Both the position numbers and the translations under genes were made by a program. Below, in pieces: positions 40,423 to 50,005 of a DNA stretch of 64,000 nucleotides. How positions within the stretch are numbered: the first letter of the stretch is position 1; each line of letters begins with the position of its first letter. Under the pieces are notes generated by a model. That model ran no database searches and was not told the origin of the DNA. It saw nothing but the letters and a program-made list of their open reading frames with translations. The stretch comes from Oceanospirillum maris DSM 6286 (GTDB lineage Bacteria; Pseudomonadota; Gammaproteobacteria; Pseudomonadales; Halomonadaceae): NCBI RefSeq assembly GCF_000422865.1, contig NZ_AUGW01000012.1:1-64000 (forward strand), written 5' to 3'.

Positions 40423-41784
40423 ATGAGTCAATATGATTTTGATCTTTTTGTCATTGGTGCGGGTTCTGGTGGTGTACGTGCAGCGAGAACCACCGCAGGA
40501 TTAGGCAAAAAAGTAGCCGTCGCAGAAGGCCGCTTTTTAGGCGGCACCTGCGTTAATATCGGTTGTGTGCCTAAGAAGCTATTTTCTTATGGCTCCCATT
40601 TTCATGAAGAGTTTGCTCAGGCCGCAGGGTTTGGCTGGACCGTGGGTGCTTCAGCGTTTGATTGGCCAACGCTAAGGGATAATAAAAATAAAGAAATTGA
40701 ACGCTTAAATGGCATCTATCACAATCTATTGGTTGATTCTGGTGTAGAGCTTATCGAGGGGTATGCCAGCCTAAAAGGACCAAATGAAGTGGTTGTTGGT
40801 GATAAAACCTATACCGCAGAACGAATTTTAATCGCAACAGGCAGTGTACCTTTTATGCCTGAATTTCCCGGTAGTGAATATGCGGTTAGTTCAGACGCTG
40901 TTTTTTACCTAGAAACCTTTCCTAAACGCAGCCTTGTCTTGGGTGGCGGCTATATCGCTGTTGAATTTGCGGGGATTTTTCAAGGTTTAGGTGCTGAAAG
41001 TCATCTTGTTTACCGTGGTGATCAGCCTTTAAAAGGGTTTGATGAAGAAGTCCGCCAGTTTGCCCTTGATGAGATGCAAAAGAAAGGGGTTCAATTCCAC
41101 CTTAATGCCAATATTGAACGCATTGAAAAAGTCGATACTGGCTTGAAAGTCACCTTAACCAATCAAGAAACGCTAGAGGTTGATCTGGTACTTTGCGCGA
41201 CCGGTCGTATTCCCAAAGTTGATGGTTTAAACTTAGAGCAAGTGGGTGTTACGCAAGGCAAAACAGGTGAAGTGGTGGTTGATGAGCAATTTCAATCCTC
41301 GGTGCCGTCTATTTATGCTTTAGGGGATGTTATTAACCGCCTGCAACTGACCCCTGTTGCACTGGCCGAAGCGATGACACTGGTTAACAATTTGTATCAG
41401 CCAGAGCTGCCCTCTAAACAGATGGATTACTCCAATATTCCGACCGCTGTATTCTGTCACCCGAATATTGCAACCGTCGGTATGAGCGAGGAAACTGCAA
41501 GAGATACTTTTGAACGCGTTGAAATTTATAGCTCTGCATTCCGGCCAATGAAGCATACGTTATCGGGTTCGGATGAGCGTCATTTGATGAAGCTCATTGT
41601 GGATGCTGCATCTCGTAAAGTCGTTGGTGCCCATATGGTTGGTACGGATGCCGGTGAAGTGATGCAGGGAATCGCTATTGCGATTAAGGCGGGGGCCACA
41701 AAAGAGGTTTTCGATAGCACGGTTGGCATTCACCCTACGGGAGCGGAAGAGTTTGTTACCATGCGCACTCTTACTCGTAATTAA
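40423..41784 (+). CDS. gor: Glutathione reductase
   Basis: A 453-aa flavoprotein disulfide reductase. FAD loop VIGAGSGGVRAARTTA (~9-24), redox disulfide LGGTCVNIGCVPKKLF (~41-56, the two Cys five residues apart), NADPH loop VLGGGYIAVEFAG (~173-185), GDV FAD block YALGDVINRLQLTPVA, and the C-terminal HPTGAEEFVTMR with the catalytic His-Glu pair. FAD first residues and the GCVPKK form are those of glutathione reductase rather than lipoamide or mercuric reductase. Length is as expected (~450). It keeps cytosolic glutathione reduced using NADPH. Confidence 0.95.
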   Translation: MSQYDFDLFVIGAGSGGVRAARTTAGLGKKVAVAEGRFLGGTCVNIGCVPKKLFSYGSHFHEEFAQAAGFGWTVGASAFDWPTLRDNKNKEIERLNGIYHNLLVDSGVELIEGYASLKGPNEVVVGDKTYTAERILIATGSVPFMPEFPGSEYAVSSDAVFYLETFPKRSLVLGGGYIAVEFAGIFQGLGAESHLVYRGDQPLKGFDEEVRQFALDEMQKKGVQFHLNANIERIEKVDTGLKVTLTNQETLEVDLVLCATGRIPKVDGLNLEQVGVTQGKTGEVVVDEQFQSSVPSIYALGDVINRLQLTPVALAEAMTLVNNLYQPELPSKQMDYSNIPTAVFCHPNIATVGMSEETARDTFERVEIYSSAFRPMKHTLSGSDERHLMKLIVDAASRKVVGAHMVGTDAGEVMQGIAIAIKAGATKEVFDSTVGIHPTGAEEFVTMRTLTRN

Positions 41785-41810
41785 TCTAACAACATCATTT
41801 AGATAGACTA

Positions 41811-41851
41811 AAAAAGGCTTTCAGCCATAAAACATGCTGAAAGCCTTTTTT
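41811..41851. terminator. Bidirectional terminator, gor / SCP2 gene
   Basis: AAGGCTTTCAGC-10 nt-GCTGAAAGCCTT with A- and T-runs on the two sides. It serves the converging gor and SCP2 genes. Confidence 0.88.
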
Positions 41852-41904
41852 GGGCGAGATAAGTTGCGAGGTTCTATCATAAACCCCGCAACGTTTTCTT
41901 ATCG

Positions 41905-42219
41905 TTAGATAGAAAACAGGCTGTTTAACTTCGTCGCTAACATCATATTACCTTGTGCCTTGATTTTGCCGGTCATAAACGCCGTCATACCGTTTACTTC
42001 ACCGCTTAGCACGCCCTTCAGGGTTGCTTTGTTCATGATTAAGGTAACAGAAGGGTCGTCATGCTCACCCGTACCTACGGTGCAGGTGCCATCTTTAATT
42101 TCAATAAAATATTCACCGTCGTCTTTCACTTCAAACTGAAAAACTTCATTCATGTCTTTAGCCGCATCAGGGTTAAAGCCTTTTTGTAACTCTTCAATTG
42201 CTTTGCCAACATCAGTCAT
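41905..42219 (-). CDS. SCP2 sterol-binding-type lipid carrier protein
   Basis: A 104-aa protein: FQFEVKDDGEYFIEIKDGTC, then DDPSVTLIMNKATLKGVLSG and FMTGKIKAQGNMMLATKLNS, the single SCP2 fold with its hydrophobic tunnel. ATG at 42219 is chosen because AAGGT lies 8 nt upstream and homologues begin with MTDVGKAI-like starts; a longer frame exists without ribosome site. In bacteria SCP2 proteins are thought to bind fatty-acyl compounds; here the partner is unknown. Confidence 0.87.
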   Translation of the reverse strand: MTDVGKAIEELQKGFNPDAAKDMNEVFQFEVKDDGEYFIEIKDGTCTVGTGEHDDPSVTLIMNKATLKGVLSGEVNGMTAFMTGKIKAQGNMMLATKLNSLFSI

Positions 42220-42402
42220 AGTCAGTACCTTTTTATTATCTTTTGCAGTTATGCAGGGTCTTGTGGTTAACGTTTTAATGAGCATATTTCAAACGGATGT
42301 TTGAATCAAGCCTGAAAACAAGTTAATTGTCAGGAAAGAATACACAGCCTGAAATGCATCCTGTATGCTTCAGTCGCTTAAATAGAAGAGTTGGAGTGAT
42401 TC

Positions 42403-43467
42403 GTGTACGAATTTTTTTCAGAATATGGTCTGTTCTTCGCTAAGACAATAACCTTGGCGATCATCTTTGTGGGTTCTATTTTACTACTGATAGTTGCGGC
42501 TGCTCAAAGTAAGCGCAAATCAGGTGAGGGCGAGTTCGAGATCGAACATCTTAACGAAAAGCTGTCAGAAACGACTAAATCCGTTAAAGAGGCTATTTGT
42601 GATAAAGATGCCTTTGAGCAGGAATTAAAGGCAGAAAAGAAAGCAGAAAAAGCTAAAAAGAAAGCGGCTAAAAATAACAAACTAGAAGAATCTGATGACG
42701 AAGCCCGTAAGCGCGTTTTTGTGCTGGATTTTGATGGTGATATTCGTGCCTCTGACGTTGAGTCTCTAAGGGAAACGATCAGTGCGGTTTTAACCATTGC
42801 ACGCCCTGAAAAAGATGAAGTGGTGCTTAAGCTAGAAAGTGGTGGTGGCATGGTTCACAGCTATGGCTTTGCTTCATCTCAGCTACAGCGCATCACTAAC
42901 AAGAAGATCCCTCTGACCGTTTGCGTTGATGCTGTTGCCGCCAGTGGCGGTTATATGATGGCGTGTACTGCCAATAAGATTCTTGCAGCCCCATTTTCAA
43001 TTATTGGCTCAATTGGCGTGGTTGCCCAGATTCCGAACTTCAATAAATTGCTTAAAAAACATGATATTGATTATGAAGTACTAACGGCTGGCGAATACAA
43101 GCGCACCATGACCGTATTTGGCGAAAATACGGATGAAGGTCGCAAAAAGTTTGTTCAGGACTTGGAAGAAACCCATGTGCTGTTCAAAGACTTTATTCAT
43201 GAGCAGCGCCCAGAGTTGGATTTGAGCAAAGTTGCCAATGGTGATGTTTGGTACGGTAAACAGGCCCTAGATTTAGGGCTCATTGATGGCCTTAAAACCA
43301 GTGATGAATACCTGATAGAAAGCTGTGATACTGCAGATGTGTATGAGGTTAGCTATGAGTTTAAATCAAGCCTTGTTGACCGGTTAGGTGATATGGTCTC
43401 CATGAGTATTAGTAAAACCGCTGATCGGTTTTTAACCCGTGCCCGTCAGGCAGAAATTGAGCGTTAA
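42403..43467 (+). CDS. sohB: SohB-type signal peptide peptidase (S49)
   Basis: A 354-aa membrane-anchored serine protease. One N-terminal transmembrane segment (TLAIIFVGSILLLIVAAAQ, ~14-32), a Lys-rich linker (~60-95), and an SppA-type protease core: VDAVAASGGYMMACTAN with the nucleophile Ser (~183), IIGSIGVVAQIPN and AGEYKRTMTVFGE with the catalytic Lys (~227). GTG start with GGAG 6 nt upstream. SohB acts in the periplasm on leftover signal peptides and small proteins. Flanked by the divergent SCP2 gene and a convergent rhodanese gene. Confidence 0.9.
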   Translation: MYEFFSEYGLFFAKTITLAIIFVGSILLLIVAAAQSKRKSGEGEFEIEHLNEKLSETTKSVKEAICDKDAFEQELKAEKKAEKAKKKAAKNNKLEESDDEARKRVFVLDFDGDIRASDVESLRETISAVLTIARPEKDEVVLKLESGGGMVHSYGFASSQLQRITNKKIPLTVCVDAVAASGGYMMACTANKILAAPFSIIGSIGVVAQIPNFNKLLKKHDIDYEVLTAGEYKRTMTVFGENTDEGRKKFVQDLEETHVLFKDFIHEQRPELDLSKVANGDVWYGKQALDLGLIDGLKTSDEYLIESCDTADVYEVSYEFKSSLVDRLGDMVSMSISKTADRFLTRARQAEIER

Positions 43468-43530
43468 ACAGAATGTTTTTTTCGCTAGCTTAAATTGCCG
43501 ATAGCTAAGCTCTAAATGTTATAAAAAAAT

Positions 43531-43590
43531 AAGCCGTTCAACTCAACGAAATTATCTTTGATTCTGTCGCTGAGGTTGAACGGTTTTTTA
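43531..43590. terminator. Long-stem terminator, sohB / rhodanese gene
   Basis: CCGTTCAACTCA pairs with TGAGGTTGAACGG (one bulge) across a ~26-nt loop; TTTTTT follows on the + strand and a long A/T run precedes it, so it can end both converging genes. Confidence 0.75.
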
Positions 43591-43607
43591 TGTTGAGCAA
43601 CGTGTGA

Positions 43608-43988
43608 TTAGCGCCATTCCGCAGGATCTTTTTCCTGTTCTAAACCTGCTTCAGCCCATGCCGCGTAGCCTCCCAGCATATTCGTAACATTGGTAAAGCC
43701 CATCTCTTGCAATGTTTTTGCCGCAAGAGCACCACGCCCCCCTGCCTGACAGTACACAATAATTTCCCGTGTTTTATCCTGCAGATTTGGATGAGCATCT
43801 ACCCGAAACTCGATAACACCACGGGGAATTTCAACGGCACCGGGTAGGTGGCCTTGCATAAACTCCTGTGGTTCCCGCACATCCAGAACTAAAGCGTCTT
43901 GTTTCAATCGTTCCGCAGCAACGTGAATATCACACTCATTGATTTGTGATTTTGCTACAGTCACAAAATCCTGTGTTGTTAAAGCCAT
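43608..43988 (-). CDS. Rhodanese-like sulfurtransferase
   Basis: A 126-aa single-domain rhodanese: LVLDVREPQEFMQGHLPGAV, then the active-site loop IIVYCQAGGRGALAAKTLQE with Cys in CQAGGRG, and MLGGYAAWAEAGL. The six-residue active loop is of the sulfurtransferase type rather than the phosphatase type. Ribosome site AGAGGTAATT upstream. It moves sulfane sulfur between carriers; the true partner is not evident from the neighbours. Confidence 0.9.
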   Translation of the reverse strand: MALTTQDFVTVAKSQINECDIHVAAERLKQDALVLDVREPQEFMQGHLPGAVEIPRGVIEFRVDAHPNLQDKTREIIVYCQAGGRGALAAKTLQEMGFTNVTNMLGGYAAWAEAGLEQEKDPAEWR

Positions 43989-44177
43989 AATTACCTCTGT
44001 TTATAAATAGAATAATCGCTAGATGATTCAGTGGGTTTACAGATAGTCTACTGCTTAAGAGGTTGCTAATAAATAATAAATTACGATCTATAAACAAGGT
44101 GGCCGAGAGAAGACTACACCGAATGGGCTGGCTGAGGTAGAATGCGCCAGTTTTTACATCTGCTTCCGAGGTCTTGA

Positions 44178-45500
44178 ATGTCCACAGAAAATCCTAAAGT
44201 CGGCTTTGTCAGTCTGGGTTGCCCTAAAGCGCTCGTTGACTCAGAACGTATCCTGACACAATTACGCACTGAAGGTTATGAAATATCGCCATCCTATGAA
44301 GGTGCTGGACTTGTGGTGGTGAACACCTGTGGCTTTATTGACGCGGCAAAAGCTGAATCACTGCAAGCCATTGGTGAAGCGCTTCAGGAAAATGGCAAAG
44401 TTATCGTTACAGGATGTATGGGGGCCGATGGCGATCAAATTTTAGACGCTTATCCGCAAGTGCTCAGTGTCTCTGGGCCGCAACAATACGAGCAAGTGGT
44501 TAGCGCGGTACACGAACATCTACCCCCTAATAAAGATCACGATCCCTTTATTGATCTTGTTCCGCCCCAGGGTATCAAACTAACACCCCGTCATTATTCT
44601 TACCTGAAAATATCAGAAGGTTGTAACCACCGTTGTACCTTCTGCATTATTCCAGCCCTGCGGGGGGATCTTGATAGTCGGCCCGTGGGTAGCGTATTAG
44701 ACGAAGCCCAACGTTTAGTTGATGCCGGTGTGAAAGAGCTGCTTGTCGTTTCTCAAGATACCAGCGCTTACGGTGTTGATCAGAAATATAAGCTAGGCTT
44801 CTGGCAAGGTCGTCCAACCAAAACTCGCTTAAAAGAACTTTGCCAAGCATTAGGTTCACTAGGGGTTTGGGTTCGGCTGCATTATGTTTACCCGTATCCA
44901 AGTGTCGATGATGTTATCCCACTGATGGCCGAGGGTGCCGTTGTACCTTATCTGGATATTCCGCTGCAACACGCCCATCCAGACGTGTTGAAAATGATGA
45001 AGCGCCCAGCCGCTTCTGAAAAGACGATGGAACGCATCAAAAAATGGCGTGAAATCTGTCCTGAAATTGTTATTCGTAGCACCTTTATCGTTGGCTTCCC
45101 TGGTGAAACGGAAGAGCATTTCCAATACCTATTGGATTTCTTAAAAGAAGCCCGTCTTGACCGTGTCGGTTGTTTCACTTATTCGGCGGTCGATGGCGCA
45201 CCGGCGAATGCCCTTGAAAACCCCGTGCCAGAAGATGTCAAAGAAGCGCGTTTGGCACGCTTTATGAATGTTCAAGCACAAATTAGTGCTGAGAAACTAC
45301 AAGATAAGGTTGGCCAAGAGATGGATATTCTGATCGACCATGCAGGCCCTGATGGTGCGATCGGTCGAACAAAAGGGGATGCGCCTGAGATTGACGGTGA
45401 AGTACACCTGCTTGATGTAACCGGCTTAGAGCCTGGGCAGATTGTACGGGGCCGTATTATTGAGGCGGATGACCATGACTTGTGGGCGGAGCTTGTTTAA
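44178..45500 (+). CDS. rimO: Ribosomal protein uS12 methylthiotransferase
   Basis: A 440-aa radical-SAM enzyme. The N-terminal MTTase domain starts [19 protein letters not shown], with iron-sulfur Cys at GC (~16), NTCGFI (~52) and GCMGAD (~81). The radical-SAM motif is [16 protein letters not shown] (~150). TRAM-like C-terminus with [17 protein letters not shown]. Cys distribution and the [11 protein letters not shown] start are specific to RimO, which adds a methylthio group to Asp89 of ribosomal protein uS12, against MiaB. GAGG lies 6 nt upstream of the ATG. Monocistronic, followed by a shared terminator. Confidence 0.95.
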   Translation: MSTENPKVGFVSLGCPKALVDSERILTQLRTEGYEISPSYEGAGLVVVNTCGFIDAAKAESLQAIGEALQENGKVIVTGCMGADGDQILDAYPQVLSVSGPQQYEQVVSAVHEHLPPNKDHDPFIDLVPPQGIKLTPRHYSYLKISEGCNHRCTFCIIPALRGDLDSRPVGSVLDEAQRLVDAGVKELLVVSQDTSAYGVDQKYKLGFWQGRPTKTRLKELCQALGSLGVWVRLHYVYPYPSVDDVIPLMAEGAVVPYLDIPLQHAHPDVLKMMKRPAASEKTMERIKKWREICPEIVIRSTFIVGFPGETEEHFQYLLDFLKEARLDRVGCFTYSAVDGAPANALENPVPEDVKEARLARFMNVQAQISAEKLQDKVGQEMDILIDHAGPDGAIGRTKGDAPEIDGEVHLLDVTGLEPGQIVRGRIIEADDHDLWAELV

Positions 45501-45540
45501 CGCGGATTATTAATAAGCGATAGACTAAATAATGACCATA

Positions 45541-45568
45541 AAAATGCCGGTATAAAACCGGCATTTTT
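45541..45568. terminator. Bidirectional terminator, rimO / 57-aa gene
   Basis: ATGCCGGT-ATAAA-ACCGGCAT with AAA before and TTTTT after. Confidence 0.87.
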
Positions 45569-45609
45569 AATGGCTTCTTTTTTTATAATGGCGGATTAGG
45601 CCCGCTAGC

Positions 45610-45783
45610 TTACAAGCTTGGGCGCTCGACAGCGGCTTGCCATAAAACGAACACTAACGCCAAGCCCGGAGCAAGAGCTACCGCCGGCAGAACAACCTCA
45701 GAAGCGATTGAAGCAACGCCAGCAATCGCTGCAACGCCTACTGTCATTGCGATATTAATACCAAGATTTGAAAAATCACCCAT
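45610..45783 (-). CDS. 57-aa hydrophobic small protein
   Basis: Minus-strand ATG at 45783 with GAGGAAG 6 nt upstream. The product starts MGDFSNLGINIAMTVGVAAI and is rich in Ala, Val, Leu and Gly throughout, ending WQAAVERPSL. It could span the membrane once or twice, or form an amphipathic helix. It has its own space between rimO and rarD and a terminator 40 bp after the stop, so it is likely a real gene. No family recognised. Small holin-like, bacteriocin-like or membrane-stress peptides look similar. Confidence 0.62.
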   Translation of the reverse strand: MGDFSNLGINIAMTVGVAAIAGVASIASEVVLPAVALAPGLALVFVLWQAAVERPSL

Positions 45784-45918
45784 GATTTCTTCCTCAGCAA
45801 CTATATTTGCTATTAATCTAAGATAAATGAAAAGTGTTACCTAATTTCCCAATGGTAACACTAGTTACGCGCGCGCACCTATCTTAAATGGCTAAAAAGT
45901 TGATATAGGCCGTACTTT

Positions 45919-46836
45919 CTAAGCTTTTGATGTCAGATTATATTTACGCTGGGCTTGATACAAATCGTAGCAGAAGATCAAAATGGCGAGCCAAATTAAA
46001 GAAAAAGTTACAAGTTGTCCCTTAGAGAAAGGCTCATCAAAGATAAAAATAGCCGTCAGAAACTGCATAAAAGGGTTGATATACATAATAAATCCAATAA
46101 CCGCTAAAGGAAGCTGCCGAGCCGCAGCGGAGAACAGCAATAAGGGTATCGCAGTAACAATTCCCGATAACATCAGATAAAAGCCGGTAAAATCTGTTGT
46201 CTCTGCTGTGCCTGCTGTTACGGTACTCGTAACGGGCATTGGGTTTAGGCCGACACCACTTAAGACTAAAATAAAGCCAACCGCAGGTATTACCAGCCAG
46301 CCTGTTTCTAGAAATAAACCGTTTAGAGCTTCGAAAGGAGCTTGTTTGCGAACGAGTCCATAGAGACCAAAGCTCATGGCCAGTACCAGCGAGATCCACG
46401 GCAAACTTCCAACGCGATAGATTTCACCAAGTACGGCAATAGAGGCGAGGACAATGGATACCACTTGAATCGGGCGAATCTGTTCTTTAAGAATAAATCG
46501 AGCCAAAAATACGCTGACTAAAGGTGTTAAAAAGTAACCTAAACTCGACTGTATGACTTGGCCGATGCTCACTGCGTAGATAAATACCAGCCAGTTAATC
46601 GATATCAATACTGCGGCAATAGCTGACCAAAGTAGCGCTTTTTTAGTCACAGCTTGTTTTAATAATTGCCACTTACCTAATAACGTAATGAGAATAAGGC
46701 AGAAGGCAAATGACCAAAAAATGCGCGCAGAAATGACATCTAATGGTTCAATATGCGCCAGCAGAGAGAAAAATAGAGGAAAGCAGCCCCAAAGAAAATA
46801 GGCCAGCAAGCCTATGCCAAATTTTTGCATATTCAT
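45919..46836 (-). CDS. rarD: RarD-type EamA-family transporter
   Basis: A 305-aa integral membrane protein with about ten hydrophobic segments, in two EamA repeats. The N-terminal block LLAYFLWGCFPLFFSLLAHI and the following LDVISARIFWSFAFCLIL are typical of RarD, as is SSLGYFLTPLVSVFLARFIL. RarD is a predicted permease of the drug/metabolite superfamily; the substrate is not established. Length is as expected (~300). Divergent from the DUF599 gene. Confidence 0.88.
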   Translation of the reverse strand: MNMQKFGIGLLAYFLWGCFPLFFSLLAHIEPLDVISARIFWSFAFCLILITLLGKWQLLKQAVTKKALLWSAIAAVLISINWLVFIYAVSIGQVIQSSLGYFLTPLVSVFLARFILKEQIRPIQVVSIVLASIAVLGEIYRVGSLPWISLVLAMSFGLYGLVRKQAPFEALNGLFLETGWLVIPAVGFILVLSGVGLNPMPVTSTVTAGTAETTDFTGFYLMLSGIVTAIPLLLFSAAARQLPLAVIGFIMYINPFMQFLTAIFIFDEPFSKGQLVTFSLIWLAILIFCYDLYQAQRKYNLTSKA

Positions 46837-46985
46837 AACGTCATCCTGTTGATGGTCAAACCGTTCATCGGTCTAGTTTTTGGCAAGGAGATTCCCCCTT
46901 AAAATGTGTATCATACGACTTTGGACGTATGCCTAAATAAGGTTGCGAAAAAGGCCGTTTGCCATTTTGACGTAATGAGGTTCTT

Positions 46986-47729
46986 GTGCAAGCATTTCAA
47001 ACACCTATTAACCTAACACTCCCTGATGTTATGGCTTTGATATGGTTTATTCTTTTGTGGACGCTCTATTATTTTTTCTCTAAAAGTGCAATGAACAAGA
47101 AGCCATGCTTGGCCAAGGTTATGCACGGCTATCGCGTAGACTGGATGACGAAATTACTTGAACGGGAAGTCCGTATTGCCGATACCACTATCATGACCCA
47201 CTTGGAGCGCAATGGCTCTTTCTTCGCCTCTAGCAGTTTGTTAATTATTGCAGCACTCTTCACTATGTTAGGTGCTACGGAAAAGGCACTTGGTATCTTG
47301 TCTGAATTGCCGTTTTCATCATCGAATACTCGTTTTGAATGGGAATTAAAGGTTCTACTGCTGATTGGTATTTTTGTTTATGCGTTTTTTACTTTTACAT
47401 GGTCTATGCGTCAATATAATTTCTGCGCCATTCTCATCGGTTCTGCCCCTCATCCAAACGACAGTAGCGTTAGTCCTCAAGGACGAAAAGCCTATGCAAG
47501 ACATGCCGCAAATTTGATTGATCTCGCGGCGAACCAATTCAATTACGGGTTACGGTCTTACTATTTTGCGTTATCTGTATTGTGCTGGTTTTGGCATCCT
47601 TACGTTTTTATGTTTGCAACAGTTCTGGTGGTTTTGGTGCTTTATCGACGTGAGTTTTATTCTAAATCCCTACAGGCCTTAATTGCTGCAGGTGATTCTA
47701 ATATTCAATTTACAGGAATTATCCGTTAA
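46986..47729 (+). CDS. DUF599 membrane protein
   Basis: A 247-aa protein with about four membrane segments (near 15-33, 80-100, 125-143 and 200-220). RVDWMTKLLEREVRIADTTI in the first loop and MRQYNFCAILIGSAPHPN in the middle are the typical blocks of DUF599. The start is TTG or GTG-like at 46986; CAAGCATTTC follows. Function unknown in the family. Stands alone between rarD and the PAS gene; the ~270 bp downstream are AT-rich and hold no gene that I can see apart from the inverted repeat at 48005. Confidence 0.85.
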   Translation: MQAFQTPINLTLPDVMALIWFILLWTLYYFFSKSAMNKKPCLAKVMHGYRVDWMTKLLEREVRIADTTIMTHLERNGSFFASSSLLIIAALFTMLGATEKALGILSELPFSSSNTRFEWELKVLLLIGIFVYAFFTFTWSMRQYNFCAILIGSAPHPNDSSVSPQGRKAYARHAANLIDLAANQFNYGLRSYYFALSVLCWFWHPYVFMFATVLVVLVLYRREFYSKSLQALIAAGDSNIQFTGIIR

Positions 47730-48004
47730 TCATTCCTTCTATTGCCTGCTTATATTAGCTTCTATTTATTTGATGCAGTTCACGAATCTTTGATTTGCTT
47801 CAATAATAGGTTCTTTTATTTTATTTTGATCCGGCAGGCTTTTAAAACAACATGCTTATTAATAACTAATGATATTAGCTGATATATTTTAGTTTTATAG
47901 TTAATCATTCTGTCTTAATAGCTGTTTACCCTTGAGCGCTAAGTTACGGTCTATCTTGGTAGTTGACTTAGATCATTCAAAAAATCCTTTTTAAGCGCAT
48001 TATG

Positions 48005-48033
48005 TTCGAACCTTTTCGTATTAAAGGTTCGAA
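48005..48033. promoter_or_regulatory. Perfect inverted repeat before the PAS gene
   Basis: TTCGAACCTTT-7 nt-AAAGGTTCGAA, 11-bp arms with no mismatch, ending 28 bp before the preferred start codon of the PAS gene. It may be an operator or a 5' leader hairpin. Confidence 0.55.
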
Positions 48034-48061
48034 TAATAAGCTGAGATTAAGAGGCAAGGGT

Positions 48062-48589
48062 ATGCTCGCATCTAAAATTTTACATGACGATGAAGTTTTT
48101 TTAGGCTCGGATGAGTTGATTATTTCAAAGACCGATCTACAAGGGCGTATCACTTATGCTAACCGGACTTTTATTCGGCTTGCAGGGTATGACGAAGAAG
48201 CCTTGTTAGATAAACCTCATAATATGATTAGACACCCAGATATGCCTAAGGGGGTTTTCAAATTCCTATGGCAAGAATTACAACAAGGGCATGAGTTTTT
48301 TGGCTTTATTAAAAATGCGACGATTGGCCAGGGGTTTTATTGGGTTTTTGCTAACATCACTCCAGACTTTGACAGTAAGGGCCGGGTGCAAGGGTATTTC
48401 TCTGTACGAAGAAGCCCTAGTGCGGAGGCTATCAAAGTGATTGAGCCTATCTATAAAAATATGATTGAGATTGAGCGTAGGCACTCAAAGCCCGATGCTC
48501 CACATCATTCTTTTTCCTATTTGAATCAAGTATTGGACAGTAAACGCGTGTCTTATGAGCGTTTTGTTATGCAGCTGCAAGCTTTGTAA
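48062..48589 (+). CDS. PAS sensor protein, Aer N-terminal type
   Basis: A 175-aa soluble protein with one PAS domain: ISKTDLQGRITYANRTFIRL, then DKPHNMIRHPDMPKGVFKFL and GFYWVFANITPDFDSKGRVQ. The NMIRHPDMP block is typical of Aer-like aerotaxis PAS domains, which bind FAD. No membrane anchor or signalling domain is attached. ATG at 48062 is preferred to 48002 because GAGG lies 7 nt upstream and the upstream stretch is an inverted repeat. The signalling protein is encoded 29 bp downstream, so the pair appears to be an Aer receptor divided into two genes. Confidence 0.83.
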   Translation: MLASKILHDDEVFLGSDELIISKTDLQGRITYANRTFIRLAGYDEEALLDKPHNMIRHPDMPKGVFKFLWQELQQGHEFFGFIKNATIGQGFYWVFANITPDFDSKGRVQGYFSVRRSPSAEAIKVIEPIYKNMIEIERRHSKPDAPHHSFSYLNQVLDSKRVSYERFVMQLQAL

Positions 48590-48618
48590 GCTTTATTAAC
48601 TGTGGTTAAGGCGTTGAT

Positions 48619-49929
48619 ATGAAACGACTGATTGTTTTCTCTTTTGTGGTTGTGCCCGCAGCACTACTTCTCCTGTCGTGGTATCGCTCAACACTATCTT
48701 TAGAGCTAGCTATATTATCATCGCAAGTTTATGCAGGGTTAGGATTTTACCTCTACCTTAACTCTCGGTCTAAACAGCGATATCAAGAGCTTAGTAAGGT
48801 CTTGAACCAAGCGGCCCAAGGTGAGCTACATCATCGTGTGACCCATATAAAGGGCTATGGTGCTACATCAAACGTTGCGTGGGCGATTAACGAGCTATTG
48901 GACTTTGTTGAAACCTATTTCAAAGAGGTAAAGCTGTGTTTCCAACGGGTTAATAAGCAGGATTTTAGCCGAGAGGCTAAGACAACAGGGCTGCCTGGGG
49001 ATTTTTCTGAGTCATTAAAATCAATTAATATTGCGATTCAAGCGATTAAGGAAAATGCCGTCTTTACCGAAAGAAATGACCTTACAAGCCAGATTCATGA
49101 GTTAAACCTACAGTATTTACGCAGAGATCTACAGCAGAGTGAGTCGGATGTTCAGTCGATACAGCTCGATATCGCAGATGTTGATTTAATTGCGAAAGAA
49201 AATAATATCATCGCTCAAGAAAGTAGTCAGTCGATTAATAAGATGAGCGATAATTTGCACCAATCAACAGAAAATATCGCCCAGCTTCAGCAACAAGCAG
49301 AAGCTTTAAGTAAGGCCAGTGGTGCCGTTTCAAAAGCATTAAAGTTAATCACTGATATTGCAGATCAAACAAACTTATTAGCGTTAAATGCCTCGGTGGA
49401 GGCCGCACGAGCAGGAGAAACAGGGAGAGGGTTTGCCGTGGTGGCCGATGAGGTAAAAAATCTTTCTAACCGCACGAAGAATACGGCTACAGAAGTGCAC
49501 GATGTTCTAAATTCTTTGAATGCCCAGGTTGAAATCATTAAAACGGCAACCCAAACAAGCAATACCCTAAGCCTTCAAGTGACTCAACAGCTTGATAGCT
49601 TTCTCCAGCTATTCTCTTCCCTTGAGAATAGCGCTCTAGCAACTTCAACCAAAGTGGCGACTGTTGCAGAACATGCCAGTTCCGCGGTAAGTCGTATCGC
49701 TCAGGTTATCTATAAACAAAATTTATACGCATTGCTTGAAGAAGAAATCACTCATCGTTCCGACGATTACTTTGATCAAGAGTGTACACCATTAGAGCAT
49801 TTGCGAGAAAAGACGCGACATACTGCACCAAGCTGTCAGAAGATGTTCGATCTTGTAGAAAGATACTGTAACAGGGAAGAAGATGCCGACTCTCTGATCA
49901 AGCAGCTAAAACAGATCGAAGCCGATTAA
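48619..49929 (+). CDS. Methyl-accepting chemotaxis signalling protein without sensor domain
   Basis: A 436-aa protein with two close N-terminal membrane segments (~3-20 and ~28-48), a HAMP-like stretch ([20 protein letters not shown]), a long coiled coil, and the conserved kinase-control hairpin at ~250-290 ([37 protein letters not shown]). No periplasmic ligand domain. The C-terminal ~70 residues contain two Cys and several His ([19 protein letters not shown]) and could bind a metal. AAGG lies 8 nt upstream of the ATG. Presumably receives the signal from the upstream PAS protein and passes it to CheW/CheA. Confidence 0.85.
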   Translation: MKRLIVFSFVVVPAALLLLSWYRSTLSLELAILSSQVYAGLGFYLYLNSRSKQRYQELSKVLNQAAQGELHHRVTHIKGYGATSNVAWAINELLDFVETYFKEVKLCFQRVNKQDFSREAKTTGLPGDFSESLKSINIAIQAIKENAVFTERNDLTSQIHELNLQYLRRDLQQSESDVQSIQLDIADVDLIAKENNIIAQESSQSINKMSDNLHQSTENIAQLQQQAEALSKASGAVSKALKLITDIADQTNLLALNASVEAARAGETGRGFAVVADEVKNLSNRTKNTATEVHDVLNSLNAQVEIIKTATQTSNTLSLQVTQQLDSFLQLFSSLENSALATSTKVATVAEHASSAVSRIAQVIYKQNLYALLEEEITHRSDDYFDQECTPLEHLREKTRHTAPSCQKMFDLVERYCNREEDADSLIKQLKQIEAD

Positions 49930-49955
49930 AACTACCGAATTGAAAAGATATAAAG

Positions 49956-49991
49956 AAGCAAGAGAGCAGTGCCGCCCCCTCCTGCTTGCTT
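49956..49991. terminator. Weak bidirectional terminator, MCP / deacetylase genes
   Basis: AAGCAAG-22 nt-CTTGCTT with a short T-run; placed between two converging genes. Confidence 0.4.
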
Positions 49992-50005
49992 TAAGCTATT
50001 TTATG

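Noticed and set aside
48002-48061. Earlier ATG for the PAS protein
   Set aside because: The stretch is dominated by a perfect inverted repeat and has no ribosome site, whereas the ATG at 48062 has GAGG at 7 nt.
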